Assembly (NCBI GenBank): GCA_003864495.1
Contig: PEDN01001356.1
Coordinates: 124,001 to 188,000, forward strand
Reading direction: 5' to 3'
DNA: 64,000 nt
Origin: Nemopilema nomurai
Lineage: Eukaryota; Cnidaria; Scyphozoa; Rhizostomeae; Rhizostomatidae
Each line of letters starts with the position of its first letter. Position 1 is the first letter of the stretch. Position numbers and translations under genes: made by a program. The notes under the pieces were generated by a model that was not told where the DNA came from, ran no database searches, and saw only the letters and a program-made list of their open reading frames with translations. This document shows positions 1 to 9,933 of this stretch, piece by piece.

Positions 1-894
1 TATTATTCTACAGTTTGAGAAGTCACCAAAGGAATCCGGTAGACTGCATTTATCCTTTTCAATGCTTGGCAATGACGTTATCATACCTTTGAAGAGAGTT
101 TCATGAGTTGAATGTAAATATGTCATGAAAATGTTTTGTACGCTGGTCTGGCTGATCATGAATCTTCGAGCTAAATCAAAGTATGGCAAATCCAATTTAA
201 GTTTCATGAGGAACATGAGCAGTTGGTCTTCTTTTGAGACAGAGAGGACAGCTGACCAGTATTTTAAAGGGGATAACCTATCAATTAGCCTGACCAAACA
301 ATTGAAAAATAGCCTTTGTAACCCTGTATACCGTAGAACATCATCGTAACTCAAATTAGAACACAAGAAGCAGCTTTTTTGAAGTTGAGAAATTTTATCC
401 TCAGCTGCTGCAAGTTTGGCTTTTATTGATCTCAACTCTAAGAAATCGGTCTCTGGCTCCTCGAATCCGACACCATACCCTTCAGGTTGCATAACATCAG
501 ATAACAGCAAAGTACTCTGCGAATCAGCTTCAGGCATTGCCGTAGATGCAGTAGACGATGTTATGGGCATTGCTGCCTTCATAGAAGCCAATGTCTTCCT
601 TTTTGACACACGCTCGTCAGCTGAATTCCAACGAAGATTTAAGTTAGGAATCGCACCCTTCTTCAGTCGTTTTCTCCTAAACTTTTCAGGACCATCACTT
701 TTTGGTTCTGTGAACTGGTCCGACGAGAAATGTTTGCTACACACATAAGAGCTTGAAGATGGTGTGAATCCCTCTCTCCTTACTCTAGCAATCCAAGATT
801 TTCTTGTGTTGCAATCGGCTGGGAACTGGAAAAAAGATTCATCCAAAGAGGTTGATGAGGCGCTACAACCAAACACTGAATAGAATTTCGGCAT
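1..894 (-). CDS. THAP/DDE transposase, N-terminal part, open at window edge (element A)
   Basis: The reading frame starts at the ATG whose first base is 894 and stays open to base 1, about 298 codons. Residues 1-90 form a THAP-like domain: FGCSAS near the start, W and SYVCSKHF downstream, and a proline-containing tail. A variable linker, a short helical segment and an HTH_Tnp_4-like region (DLARRFMISQTSVQ) follow. The frame reaches the edge at FSNCRII, just before the expected first catalytic Asp of the DDE_Tnp_4 fold. The expected first THAP zinc Cys reads Tyr (MPKFYSVFGC), a TGT to TAT change, so DNA binding may be lost. It is the same transposase type as elements B, C, D, H, I, J and K. 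The partner nuclease would lie to the left, outside the window. Confidence 0.85.
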   Translation of the reverse strand, partial: MPKFYSVFGCSASSTSLDESFFQFPADCNTRKSWIARVRREGFTPSSSSYVCSKHFSSDQFTEPKSDGPEKFRRKRLKKGAIPNLNLRWNSADERVSKRKTLASMKAAMPITSSTASTAMPEADSQSTLLLSDVMQPEGYGVGFEEPETDFLELRSIKAKLAAAEDKISQLQKSCFLCSNLSYDDVLRYTGLQRLFFNCLVRLIDRLSPLKYWSAVLSVSKEDQLLMFLMKLKLDLPYFDLARRFMISQTSVQNIFMTYLHSTHETLFKGMITSLPSIEKDKCSLPDSFGDFSNCRII

Positions 895-1345
895 CTTTGG
901 CCTAACTCGATATTTCGGGCCAACGATGGAATATGTTGATACAAACGAAATCAAGAACAGCAAAGCACGATTTAATTGATATAAATACGCCAAGTGAACT
1001 TTGTAAAAGCGAGTATTTGGAAAAAAAATTTGTTTATATAAACGTCAGCTCAGCTCGAATGTTTACAACCGCAGTATCTTGTTGACATTTATTCTGGTGC
1101 GCCTCGTTGCTATCAACGTATCTAGGCACGCGCTGATTGACCAATCAGGCGACACCTCACTTTAAAGCCGAATTCCATATCTTTGGTTTTAAATTAGAAA
1201 AAGGTGAAGTCCTCCTTTAAATTCGAGTAGTTTATCCACTAAGTTATAATAAACAATTTGTAGAGTAAGTAAGATTAGGCCTAGGCCTTGGACCTCTCCT
1301 CCTTTCTATGTTCTGTTAAAATAATAAAATGCATCTACATGCTCA
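895..1345. other. Upstream region of element A and junction with hAT fragment
   Basis: No coding frame was recognised. The part next to base 894 should hold the promoter and right end of element A; an ACGTCA half of a CRE-like site lies at 1042-1047. A GC-richer patch at about 1095-1170 may contain the terminal repeat, but the other end is outside the window, so the boundary cannot be fixed. Confidence 0.4.
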
Positions 1346-1526
1346 GATTTTGCAACCGTTTCTAGGAAAGCCCTCCATCCTTCCTGTGACCCGTCTATTC
1401 TTTGCTGTAGACCTCTCCATCCATTTCTTGCCCGTATTGCAGGAAATTCCAGATCTCCAAGAATCGTATCTTCCCATACCTTTTGGTAATCGAACCTGCT
1501 CAGGGTTCTCTGAAAATCTTCAAGCA
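1346..1526 (-). pseudogene. hAT transposase fragment, C-terminal piece
   Basis: The minus strand reads LLEDFQRTLSRFD, then a GGWRGL-like block (NGWRGLQQ) and WRAFLETVAK. This aligns with the middle of the intact hAT transposase at 53298-55412 (MLDDFQQVLQSFD, GGWRGVDQ, WRQSLQRVA). Similarity stops after ETVAK, so the catalytic end and the dimerisation domain are missing. The piece joins 8966-9930: skipping 1527-8965 and keeping one AGCA restores the frame as IQLRSMLEDFQ, matching IQLASMLDDFQ in the intact copy. It is a dead internal fragment. Confidence 0.85.
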
Positions 1527-2507
1527 GGGTCATTCCATGTCAGAATGAAACAGCCACTTAACCCACCACCTCAGATTTTGATGATTTTTGGTACAAATGT
1601 TGACAACCATGACATGAACATAAGCTGAAAATTTCATCTTCATACCTTTTACTATTGCAAAGTTAGACGGGTTTGAAATTTTGGTATTTTCGGCACATTT
1701 GTCAATGATCTGCCATTTTGAATTTTTGCTATTATTTACATGAATTAAAACCAATAAAGATATGATGCATCTCAAATGAAAATAAACCAGAAATGCTAAT
1801 CAACTATGAAAATGTCAAAAAAATGATCAGAAATTTCCAGACACAAACAAAAGTCATTCTAAAAATAGAAAAAGAAGGGTAGGTTGTTGCCACGGCAACG
1901 ACCTGTGAGGGTAATGGTGTGAATTTCATCATGTTGCTTAAGTTGGAATGATTTGAGTTTCTTAATTTTGTTAGATAACTAAATGAACTAACAAAATATT
2001 AAAATATTGCATACTATAAGTTGCTCTTAATTGGCATTTTTGTGCCACTGCCGAAAGTAACATATTTTCTCTCTCTTTTAAGCAATGAGTGTTCCCTAAA
2101 TCTAGAAATGGATTTTTGTGCATCATTTAGGCTTTGCTTCAACATCTAAAAAAAATTTATGATTTGAAAAGGTTATATTTATTGAATACCAAATGATATC
2201 AGTCCACTAAACTTTGCAGTTATTTGACAAATAACATCAAAATCTACATAGTGCCTACACTTCTATTTTGAGAGCATCATTTGGTTTAAAGGTGTATTGC
2301 CTTCTAGTCATTGTTGATGTTTTTAGTGGTTGCACCTTTTTAAGAATGTTTGATGTTGGCACCCAACCCTTTTGGCCTCATAAATGATACACATGGCAAA
2401 TGTGGATGCAAAAATCTCACCGCAACATCTCGGTTTTCTATACTAACTTCAATAGTCACTCCAACCCAGCAATGTTTATCATACCTGCACACAATGTATA
2501 GTCTGCA
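1527..2507. repeat. Left terminal inverted repeat of Sola-like element 1
   Basis: About 980 bp, near-identical to the reverse complement of 7957-8965, from GGGTCATTCC inward to the phrase around CTGCACACAATG. Its inner 220 bases encode, on minus, the C-terminal domain of the transposase. The outer part is AT-rich with no believable gene; the short frames it contains are mirrored in the other arm only because the DNA is duplicated. Confidence 0.85.
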
Positions 2508-3240
2508 ATCTGGTCACCAACAGTTTCAACAATATGTAGATTAAAATCAAACTGAAGTTAAAATTCAGGTATTTTGATCTTGTTTTTGCGCCAATCGATG
2601 TTATTGATTGCAGTGAAAACTGATGGAGGCCCCTAGTTACTGGGACTTTTGTAGCTGTCAGCCGTTTAAAATTTTTTCTTAGCAAATTGTTGTCCACCTT
2701 TGTAATGAGATAGAAGTGGATTTGTTTGACTTCTGTTTTACAAATATCAAATAATGCCTCAACAGAAGTTATTTGGTTAGACATTTGTCCTTGCAGGCTG
2801 GCTTGATCAGCCAAGTGCTTAACAGTATCTCCAATCCCATCATATGGGGATTTACCATGACTGGTGGCAAAAAAATTTCATTGACTGTTCATTGCAAAGT
2901 CTTCCTTATTGTGACACAAGTTCAAGAAATTCTTACAGTTCTTAAACTGGCTGGCACAACCATCAGAAAGTAATGGACAACTTTTATGTCTGTGGAAATA
3001 ATTTCCTTGATATGATGTGCAGTGCCTTTCAATACATTATACACAAAATGCACATCATGTTCCAGGTCATTGGATTAAAAGTATAGTGATGTGGATCCAA
3101 TGACTCCACCATTGCCCTTGTGCGCTGCTGGAAAGTGACTGAATCTTGAGTAAAATCAGTAACATCTTCAACCTCCTTGACTTCTTCAAATGCTGTCTAT
3201 TTTGTGAAGATATTGCATAAGCAATCTTCAACATTTCCAA
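2290..3240 (-). pseudogene. Sola-like element 1 transposase, C-terminal half
   Basis: Reading leftwards from 3240, the frame gives VEDCLCNIF, then SDGCASQFKNCKNFLNLCH, FFATSHGKSP, DGIGDTVKHLADQASLQ and a C-terminal KFLHPHLPC-type domain in the inverted repeat. This is the presumed catalytic half of the transposase and matches the copy at 15628-16606 block by block. A TGA replaces the Trp expected before NFFATSHGK, and further stops and shifts follow. The N-terminal half lies at 7141-7800 beyond element B; the frame joins as QCHGNVEDC across the insertion. Confidence 0.75.
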
Positions 3241-3305
3241 TACACCAATTCATTTTATAATCGAGGTCGTCGGCCTCGATCGCACGAACGAGGTTCCGGG
3301 TGAAA
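3241..3305 (+). repeat. Element B left terminal inverted repeat with nested hairpins
   Basis: Pairs with 7076-7140 at 61 of 65 positions. Inside it CGAGG, CCTCG and CGAGG follow one another, so the central CCTCG can pair with either neighbour and form two alternative CpG-rich hairpins. This strongly GC-rich block stands out from the AT-rich surroundings and is the likely transposase contact. Confidence 0.85.
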
Positions 3306-3427
3306 GATTTTTACGGCGATAGTAAAGTTTGGCGTTGGTATATTACTTTTTGAATACTTACTCACTTTTTATCCTGGCTCATTTGGAACAGCTTTTTTAA
3401 AAGCTTTAAAAAGTACAAAACTCCGGC

Positions 3428-4991
3428 ATGGTGAACGGAAACTGTTTAGTTGTAGGCTGTACGAACAGTCGTTACACGTTAAAAAAGTTGGAAAGACAAG
3501 CCTGTGATGAACATCATGGACAAACCAAGAAGGATTGCCGTGTAAAGCACCATTTACGTTGCACTGGTTTCCAAATGTACATAAAAACCTCGAAAGAAGA
3601 AAGGAATGGATAAGGTTGGTCAACCGCACAACAAAAAGGAGGGCGAATTGGACACCTGGACAAAGCGACATGATTTGTTCGAACCACTTTGTGGATGGAA
3701 AACCCACAAAGGAAAATCCTTTACCAACCATAAATCTTGGTTATAACAAGCCCCCCAAAATACCTAGACGCAAGCTTTTAAGAGAAAGTCTTTGCTCAGA
3801 AACATTAACAAGTTCTCAAAGTGTCCAAGGAATTGAAGGCTCATCGGATTTTGCAGCTGCCTGTAATGATCATACTTATTGCCAAGATGAAACTTCTGCA
3901 CCATGTTGCTCTTGCCAAGATAAAAACAAAGCTTTGACCTCAATGGCAGATGAAATATCGAAATTAAATAAAGAAAAAGAACAGCTGGAATGCAATATGA
4001 AAAGTTGAGCAGAAAAATTGATTCACTTTCATTGAAAAAGTCAGAGAAACCACTTTCTGCTGTAATCATAAACTCTGACAAGAAAATGCGTTTCTACACT
4101 GGAATCCAAACTGTGGCCATTTTCAATATATTGTTTTCACTTATAAAGCCATCACTTCCAAAAATTCATTATTGGAGAGGAAGAGTTTTGTCCACAAAAA
4201 GACAAAAAATAATCAAGCAAAGGCAAAACAAATTGTGTGGCAAAGACCAGCTGCTATTAGTTCTTGTAAGATTGAGACTTGGTGTATTAAATCAAGATCT
4301 GGCAGACAGATTTCATATTTCAGAAGGAACATGCTCCATTATATTTTCCACTTGGATTAAATTTTTAAGCAAAGTTCTGGGAAATGCACTCATAGTTTGG
4401 TTACCAAAAGACATCATTCTTGAAAATTTACCTGACATATTTAAGAAGAAGAATAAAAACACCAGATGTGTAATTGATTGTTCTGAAGTCTACATTGAAA
4501 GACCAAAATCCTTAGATGTTCAAGCGTGCACTTGGTCAGAGTACAAAAAGCACAACACATTCAAATTTTTAATAGCTGTGTCGCCAGCAGGCTATATAAT
4601 GTTTCTTTCAGATTGTTATGGAGGAAGGACAACTGACCAATACATTTGCCAAAACAGTTGTTTTTATAATTTACTTGAATATGGCGACGAAGTTATGGCA
4701 GATAGGGGCTTTCAAATTAGAGAAGATTTGTTGCACCATTATTGTTCCTTGAATGTCCCACCTGGTGCCCGAGTGAAGTCACAGATGACATCAGCAGAAT
4801 GCGACAAAACCAAAGAGGTGGCAAATTTACGAATTCATGTGGAACGTGCCATCAACAGATTAAAAACATTTCGAATTTTGAAAAATGTTTTTCCCATAAC
4901 AATGTTACCATTGGCTGATGATATTATTAGAGTTTGTGCAGCCATTTGCAACATTCAGCCACCATTAATCCGTGAAAAAAAGCATATGTAA
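3428..4991 (+). pseudogene. Element B transposase (THAP, coiled coil, HTH, DDE_Tnp_4)
   Basis: The start at 3428 gives a THAP domain (CLVVGCTN, later WTPGQSDMICSNHF). A linker, a short coiled coil near 3930-4030, an HTH (LADRFHISEGTCS) and a DDE_Tnp_4 catalytic domain follow. Catalytic residues are visible: CVIDCSE (first Asp), VMADRGFQI (second Asp) and RIHVERAINRLK (Glu). It would bind the terminal repeats and cut and join DNA in the nucleus. Two frameshifts, near 3540 and near 4000, break the gene, so the catalytic half is open but separated from THAP. The 3' end is 200 bp from the convergent nuclease. Confidence 0.88.
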
Positions 4992-5192
4992 AGTAATGAA
5001 TTTTTTGTTATTATTTTTGAGGTTACAATGGCAAAAACTTTGAGCATATTGTATGAAAATAAATCTTCAAAATAAAGTCCCAGTTGATTTTCAAATATGA
5101 ACCTACACCCCTAGCTATGTGCCTCATTTTGTGCTACTACTACAGCTCCAAGGAGTGTGCGTTATTTCAAGGAGGGTGAATGTATTACAATG

Positions 5193-6917
5193 CTACTCTT
5201 TAAATAATGAAGGAACATAAAACTTAAGATAAAATTCTGAAAAATCTTCCTTCAGTCCCATCCAAAGGTCTTTGTCAAAGCTTAATATTTGTGCAAAAAC
5301 ACCATTGGGGGTCCAAACATAAAAGTGGCATGTATGGATTTCAGAAGCAGCCATCTGGACTTGGCACTGTGTGTAATACTTGTGACTGGGTTTGAGACTT
5401 GTTATATTAGCATCTTTTTTCAAGTATGGCAATGTAACATCAGCATCCAAAGGTGATTTGTCTCTGATAGAATATGGGCACTTGACCTCTAAGCAAGATT
5501 TTCCACAACACAGGCAATCAATTCTTCTGTCTGGGCTGCCACCAACAAAAGGAACATCTTTGCATAAAAAAATGCCACATTCATGAACTGTAACACCTTT
5601 GTGGGTTTTTTTATATTCAGCAATAAATGTGTTTACAGCCTCGGTTTCCATTGCACATCCATATTTTTAGTGCAGGCAATTCCGGATTTACATGCTTATT
5701 GCCAGATATACTTTTAAAAATTGCCTCAAAATTGATTGAATCTTCATCTTTATTGCATGACTTTCTTTGTGTTTGCATTTTTGTTTTGACACTATGTGCC
5801 TTTGAAGCGCTGATAACATGTTTTCGGACTGAAAACCATAATGGATTGTCACTCTGCCCTCTTGTTGCAATTTCAATTCGTAATTCCAATTCATGGAAAG
5901 TATTCCATTTTCATTAAAAATTCTTCACTGGATTCTGATTCTAATAAAAATTTATCTAAGGTGTATAATTCTTCCTCTATAATTGCATGTGCAGTGGTAT
6001 TCTGTTCAACCCTGTTTACAGCAGAGAATACCATTGATTGACTTCTGTTACACACTGTTGATAATGCATTTGCAATCTCATCCAAAGTGAGATTTGATTC
6101 TTCTTCACCCAATGCATCAAACCTTTTCTTGGGTGAACAATTTAGTTCTGATTTTTTTTTCCACGAGTCCCAAAGTCAGCCCTTTTCAATTTAATATCCT
6201 TGAGTTTCAAAGGCTGCACTTCTTTATTATTTGGTAGCCATACATTAGGCTTGGATGTACAAGAAGGGTTATTCAACCCCATTCTTACAGCTGCTTCAAT
6301 TCTGAACAAAGCTGCGGCAACATGGTTGCAGACTTGCGATAGTCCAGCCATACATGTGCAGTGGCTACATTGTATTTGGCCACTTTCTTTCTGTAAACAA
6401 ATCCAGAGTTATGTGGGACATCTGAGATCTTTTGTGATGGCCTACATGTTGACTTTATCAGGCAGTATTTGCTTGAAGAGGATATTGGGTGGTATAACAG
6501 TGGCTTCAGCCATCCTGTTGTGTAGTAACTGTAACCTCTAGACGTCTTGTAATCATTAAGGTCTTGACTTTTCAGCTCCGACGGATTAAACGACAAAAAA
6601 TTAAAAATATCCGGATACAAAGTTGTTGGCCAAAACTTAAGACCTTCATTTTCCGTCAGCCATCCCTCGGCGATTTGAAAAGGATCCGGAATACATTGGT
6701 CAGCAAAGGACAGTTTTGCATTGTATTCAGTCACAATTTCCTTTTGTACTTCTTCTGCAGTTTTGACAACAGGCACATCATTTTCACATGCAACAAACAC
6801 TCTTGCTATAAGCTCTTGTTTTCGGCAAGTGACTCTGAGCCCTCTTGCACGCAGGAAGCTTTTCAGCTCTTCCACTCTCATTTGGGATATCATATCCAAA
6901 TCCATGATGGCCTCCAA
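5193..6917 (-). pseudogene. Element B nuclease (SAP-like, SWIM zinc finger, YqaJ)
   Basis: In order from 6917: a SAP-like helix pair (MRVEELKSFLRARG), a SWIM finger (CTCMAGLSQVCNHVAAALF), then the PD-(D/E)XK YqaJ domain with SASKAH, FVGGSPDRR and CLEVKCPYS, and a YYTQCQVQM block. GSPD and EVKCP carry the expected metal-binding Asp, Glu and Lys. The family degrades or trims DNA; its role in transposition is inferred from constant linkage. At least four frame changes (near 6300, 6130, 5890 and 5640) break it. The usual GASPDG reads GGSPDRR. Confidence 0.85.
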
Positions 6918-7075
6918 AAGCGCTTCACCTGCTCAGTTCGTTGTTGAACTTTTAAATCGCTAGCTTCGCCAAATTCTGGCGCTTTGTACCTGTTTAAGCT
7001 TTTAAAAATGCTGTTCTAAAGACGACAGAATGAATCAACCAGGAAAGAAAGCGAGTAAACAAACTTCAAATAAAT

Positions 7076-7140
7076 TTTCACCCGCAACCTCGTTCGCGCG
7101 ATCGAGGCCGGCGACCTCGATTTTAAAATGAATTGGTGTA
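7076..7140 (-). repeat. Element B right terminal inverted repeat
   Basis: Reverse complement of 3241-3305 with four mismatches. It carries the same overlapping CGAGG/CCTCG hairpin arms, and all four differences fall outside the pairing arms. TTCCAT follows immediately at 7141. Confidence 0.85.
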
Positions 7141-7800
7141 TTCCATGACATTGTACACATTTGTGAATCCTGTCACAGACTACCATATCAATCAGGTTGT
7201 GGTACTGGTGTCCTAACTTTGCAGCATCAAGAAGAAGCTTCGGATTTTGATGAGAAGTGCAGATACACACATAATGTGCCCTTTGAGGCCAACTGGGATG
7301 CACTATTTTGGCCACAAACTTTGAAAACCCAATACAGGAACAAGGATTTTCAGACTTGAACAGAGAATATAGATCTTTTATGTTACATAAAAGAGGTCAT
7401 TTTTGCACACATATTTTTTGTCCAAGACTCACAAAATCTTTCTTTACTGTGGCTGTTTTCATTGCTACAGTAAAAAGATTGAACAGCATTTAACAACTCT
7501 TCTTGAATTTTCTTTTCAGTCACTTTGTCTGGCATACCAAGAAGCCATTTCTCTTCTCTTTTTGCTCTTGCCTTCCTGACCATGCAAACAGGTACTTGAA
7601 ATACGTCTGATGCCTTACATATTGACCAAGATTTAGGAGTCAGTGTTAGAACTTAGACTTTCTGCCTGTGACATGAAAACTCAAATTTTTCTTTAATCAG
7701 GCTGAAAAGATAGTCTCAGTTGATGGCTTTCTGGATCTGCGTGTTTCCCTTTATCTGACTCCTCTAAATCATCTGGTTCCACGTTTAGAATTGCCACAAC
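7141..7800 (-). pseudogene. Sola-like element 1 transposase, N-terminal half
   Basis: The minus strand carries MVRKARAKREEKWLLGMPDK and VQSFYCSNE near 7400-7580, then CICTSHQNPKLLLDAAKLG and DMVVCDRIHKCVQCHG near 7145-7270. The same blocks in the same order occur in the second copy at 9934-11110 (SAFKLRKEKSIL, VEDFYCDDE, VCVCSIHQ, MIVCNRNN). The frame is interrupted and the N terminus is not defined. The gene continues at 3240 after element B is removed. Confidence 0.7.
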
Positions 7801-7956
7801 CTTCTTTGAAGGGGGTTCATTTATTTGTCACAACATACTTTTCCCTCCTTCAAGTTTTGATCATTTTGGGTGTAACATCAACAATAGTCAGTGTTTCATG
7901 TAACAAATCCTGCTCTACTTCAAAAGATGGGTGTTGCTCTAACTTTTCAGTTGGGG

Positions 7957-8965
7957 ACTATATTGCGTGCAGGTATGATAATCATTGCTGGGTTGGAGTG
8001 ACTATTGAAGTTAGTATAGAAAACCGAGATGTTGTGGTGAAATTTTTGCATCCACATTTGCCATGTGTATCATTTATGGGGCCAAGAAGGCATGGTGACA
8101 TACTTTGGGTGCCAACATCAATCATTCTTAAAAAGGTACAACCACTAAAAACATCCACAATGACTAGAAGGCAATACACTTTTAAACCAAATGATGCTCT
8201 CAAAATAGAAGTGTAGGCACTATGTAGATTTTGATGTTATTTGTCAAATAACTGATATCATTTGGTATTCAATAAATATAACCTTTTTAAATCATCAATT
8301 TTTTTAGATGTTGAAGCAAAGCCTAAATGATGCACAAAAATCCATTTTTAGATTTAGGGAACACTCATTGCTTAAAAGAGAGAGAAAATATGTTACTTCG
8401 GCAGTGGCACAAAAATGCCAATTAAGAGCAACTTATAGTATGCAATATTTTAATAAAGGAAAAAACCACCCTCACAGTTTTTTGTATTTTGTTAGTTCAT
8501 TTAGTTATCTAATAAAATTAAGAAACTCAAATCATTCCAACTTAAGCAACATGATGAAATTCACACCATTATCCTCACAGGTCGTTGCCGTGGCAACAAC
8601 CTACCCTTCTTTTTCTATTTTTAGAATGACTTTTGTTTGTGTCTGGAAATTTCTGATCATTTTTTTGACATCTTCATAGTTGATTGGCATTTCTGGTTTA
8701 TTTTCATTTGAGATGCATCATATCTTTATTGGTTTTAATTCATGTAAACAATAGCAAAAATTCAAAATGGCAGATCATTGACAAATGTGCCGAAAATACC
8801 AAAATTTCAAACCCGTCTAACTTTGCAATAGTAAAAGGTATGAAGATGAAATTTTCAGCTTATGTTCATGTCATGCTTGTCAACATTTGTACCAAAAATC
8901 ATCAAAATCTGAGGTGGTGGGTTAAAAAATTTCAATTTTTGTGTCATTCTGACATGGAATGACCC
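7957..8965. repeat. Right terminal inverted repeat of Sola-like element 1
   Basis: Inverted copy of 1527-2507. On + it encodes a cleaner copy of the transposase C-terminal domain (NHCWVGVTIEV, VKFLHPHLPC, DILWVPTS, up to 8216), orphaned from the rest of the gene. The related domain in the second copy is KVGFLHPKCPARS at about 16420-16606. The outermost 22 bases end in TGGAATGACCC before AGCA. Confidence 0.82.
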
Positions 8966-9930
8966 AGCATTGATCTCAACTGAATCGGATCGAAAGTTGG
9001 CCTCTACATAACCGTTACAATTGGATAACAATACTCAAACAATTTCCTGTACAATTTGAGCAAATACAAAACCCTACCTGTTGTATTTGAATCCCTAGAC
9101 CTCGAGCCATTGATCGAGATTCTGGCTTCACGTTTGTGTCATGCACAATTCCAAATAAATAGTTCCAATTGCCTCGTAGTTGGTATCAATTTGTCCAAAA
9201 TGTTTGGTGCGCTATGACACCAACTTGTCTGTAACACCAAAGAAATTTGCTACCCTTGGAATTGACACTGATGTTCGCGAAGCACAAAGGGACATTCTGT
9301 GAGCCGTACAGTGGTTGTAGTAGGCAAAAGGGTAATGCTCTTGGACCTGTTTTTGAACGTCTTTTAGCTCCCCGCTCATCGCAGGGGCACCATCATATGA
9401 CTGTCCCACAACCTTGGCTTGACTGGTTTCTGGCTTCACTCTATATCTTTCAAGCGTTTCCATTAGTATTTTAGTCAGACGAGCGGCTGAAGTATCACCA
9501 GATGCATCGATAAGTCCTAGCAGATGTTCTTCTACCTAGCAGATGTTCTTCTACCTAGCAGATGTTCTGTCCTTCTGTCCATTATGAACAAGACGCACTG
9601 AAACAGCAGATTGTTTGACATTACTTGAGTCGCTTGTGTCATCCATCATGATAGAAATAAATCGTGACAGTTCCATCCTCTTTTGTATTTCCTGTCGAAC
9701 GTCTTTGTAAATACATTCTATGATCTCGTTTTGAGGCTCATGTGAAGTGTAGGTTACGTGATCGTGATCTAAAAAAGATCGCAGGTCGCTGCTGTAACTG
9801 GCTATTAGTTCTAGTAGCTCCAGGAAGTTTCCTCTATTTGAGGAGCACCTTGTTTCATCGTGGGCACGGAAAGCAAGTCCTTGTGCCGACAAGAAAACAG
9901 ATGCGTTGATGTGATGCATCATCATGCCGT
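8966..9930 (-). pseudogene. hAT transposase fragment, N-terminal piece
   Basis: From about 9930 leftwards the frame reads MMMHHINASVFLSAQGLAFRAHDE, SSNRGNFLELLELI, MMDDTSDSSNV and, after a break, VGQSYDGAPAMSG, YYNHCTAHRM and SVSIPRVANFFGVTDKLVS. These match the DUF4371 and RNase H-like regions of the hAT at 53298-55412. Similarity starts abruptly at the MLHHH block, so the zinc finger and N terminus are missing. A 19-bp tandem expansion at 9516 shifts the frame. It continues at 1526 after the Sola-like insertion. Confidence 0.85.
9516..9568. repeat. 19-bp tandem triplication inside hAT fragment
   Basis: The unit CCTAGCAGATGTTCTTCTA occurs at 9516 and 9535, with a shorter third copy at 9554-9568. 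The period of 19 is not a multiple of three, so the expansion breaks the transposase frame at the EEHLLGL region. The intact copy at about 54830-54850 has a single unit. Confidence 0.9.
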
Positions 9931-9933
9931 AAA

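Larger units (their letters stand above)
3241..7140. mobile_element. Element B: THAP-transposase/YqaJ-nuclease DNA transposon
   Basis: A 3.9-kb element with 65-bp terminal inverted repeats starting TACACCAATTCATTTTA, 61 of 65 positions identical. Flanks are TTCCAA on the left and TTCCAT on the right, a near-perfect 5-6 bp duplication. It sits inside the Sola-like element 1 transposase, whose frame is restored across it. It holds a + strand THAP/DDE transposase and a - strand SAP-SWIM-YqaJ nuclease, convergent. Duplication length and TACACC ends differ from elements C, D and I (2-bp AT, AGAC/AGG ends), so it may belong to a different lineage. Confidence 0.88.
1527..8965. mobile_element. Sola-like DNA transposon 1 with ~1 kb terminal inverted repeats
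   Basis: Both ends begin GGGTCATTCCATGTCAGAA in inverted orientation. AGCA flanks them directly (1523-1526 and 8966-8969), a 4-bp target duplication proved by the hAT frame it interrupts. Without the inserted element B the length is about 3.5 kb. The internal minus-strand gene is a broken transposase with an SDGCASQFKNCKNF motif. The 4-bp duplication suggests the Sola superfamily; that assignment is inference. The left arm (1527 to about 2507) and right arm (about 7957-8965) are near-identical. Confidence 0.85.

Noticed and set aside
125..748. Two + strand frames
   Set aside because: They lie opposite the THAP/DDE frame of element A, which has clear domain motifs.
1329..1628. 99-codon + frame
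   Set aside because: It crosses the hAT/Sola-like junction at 1527, so it cannot be an old gene.
1530..1775. Minus-strand frame repeated at 8684-8962 on +
   Set aside because: The match exists only because both lie in the long inverted repeat; composition is low-complexity and no domain is visible.
5193..6917. Phage or bacterial origin because of YqaJ
   Set aside because: The nuclease is fused to SAP and SWIM modules, sister copies have introns, and it sits inside eukaryotic transposons.
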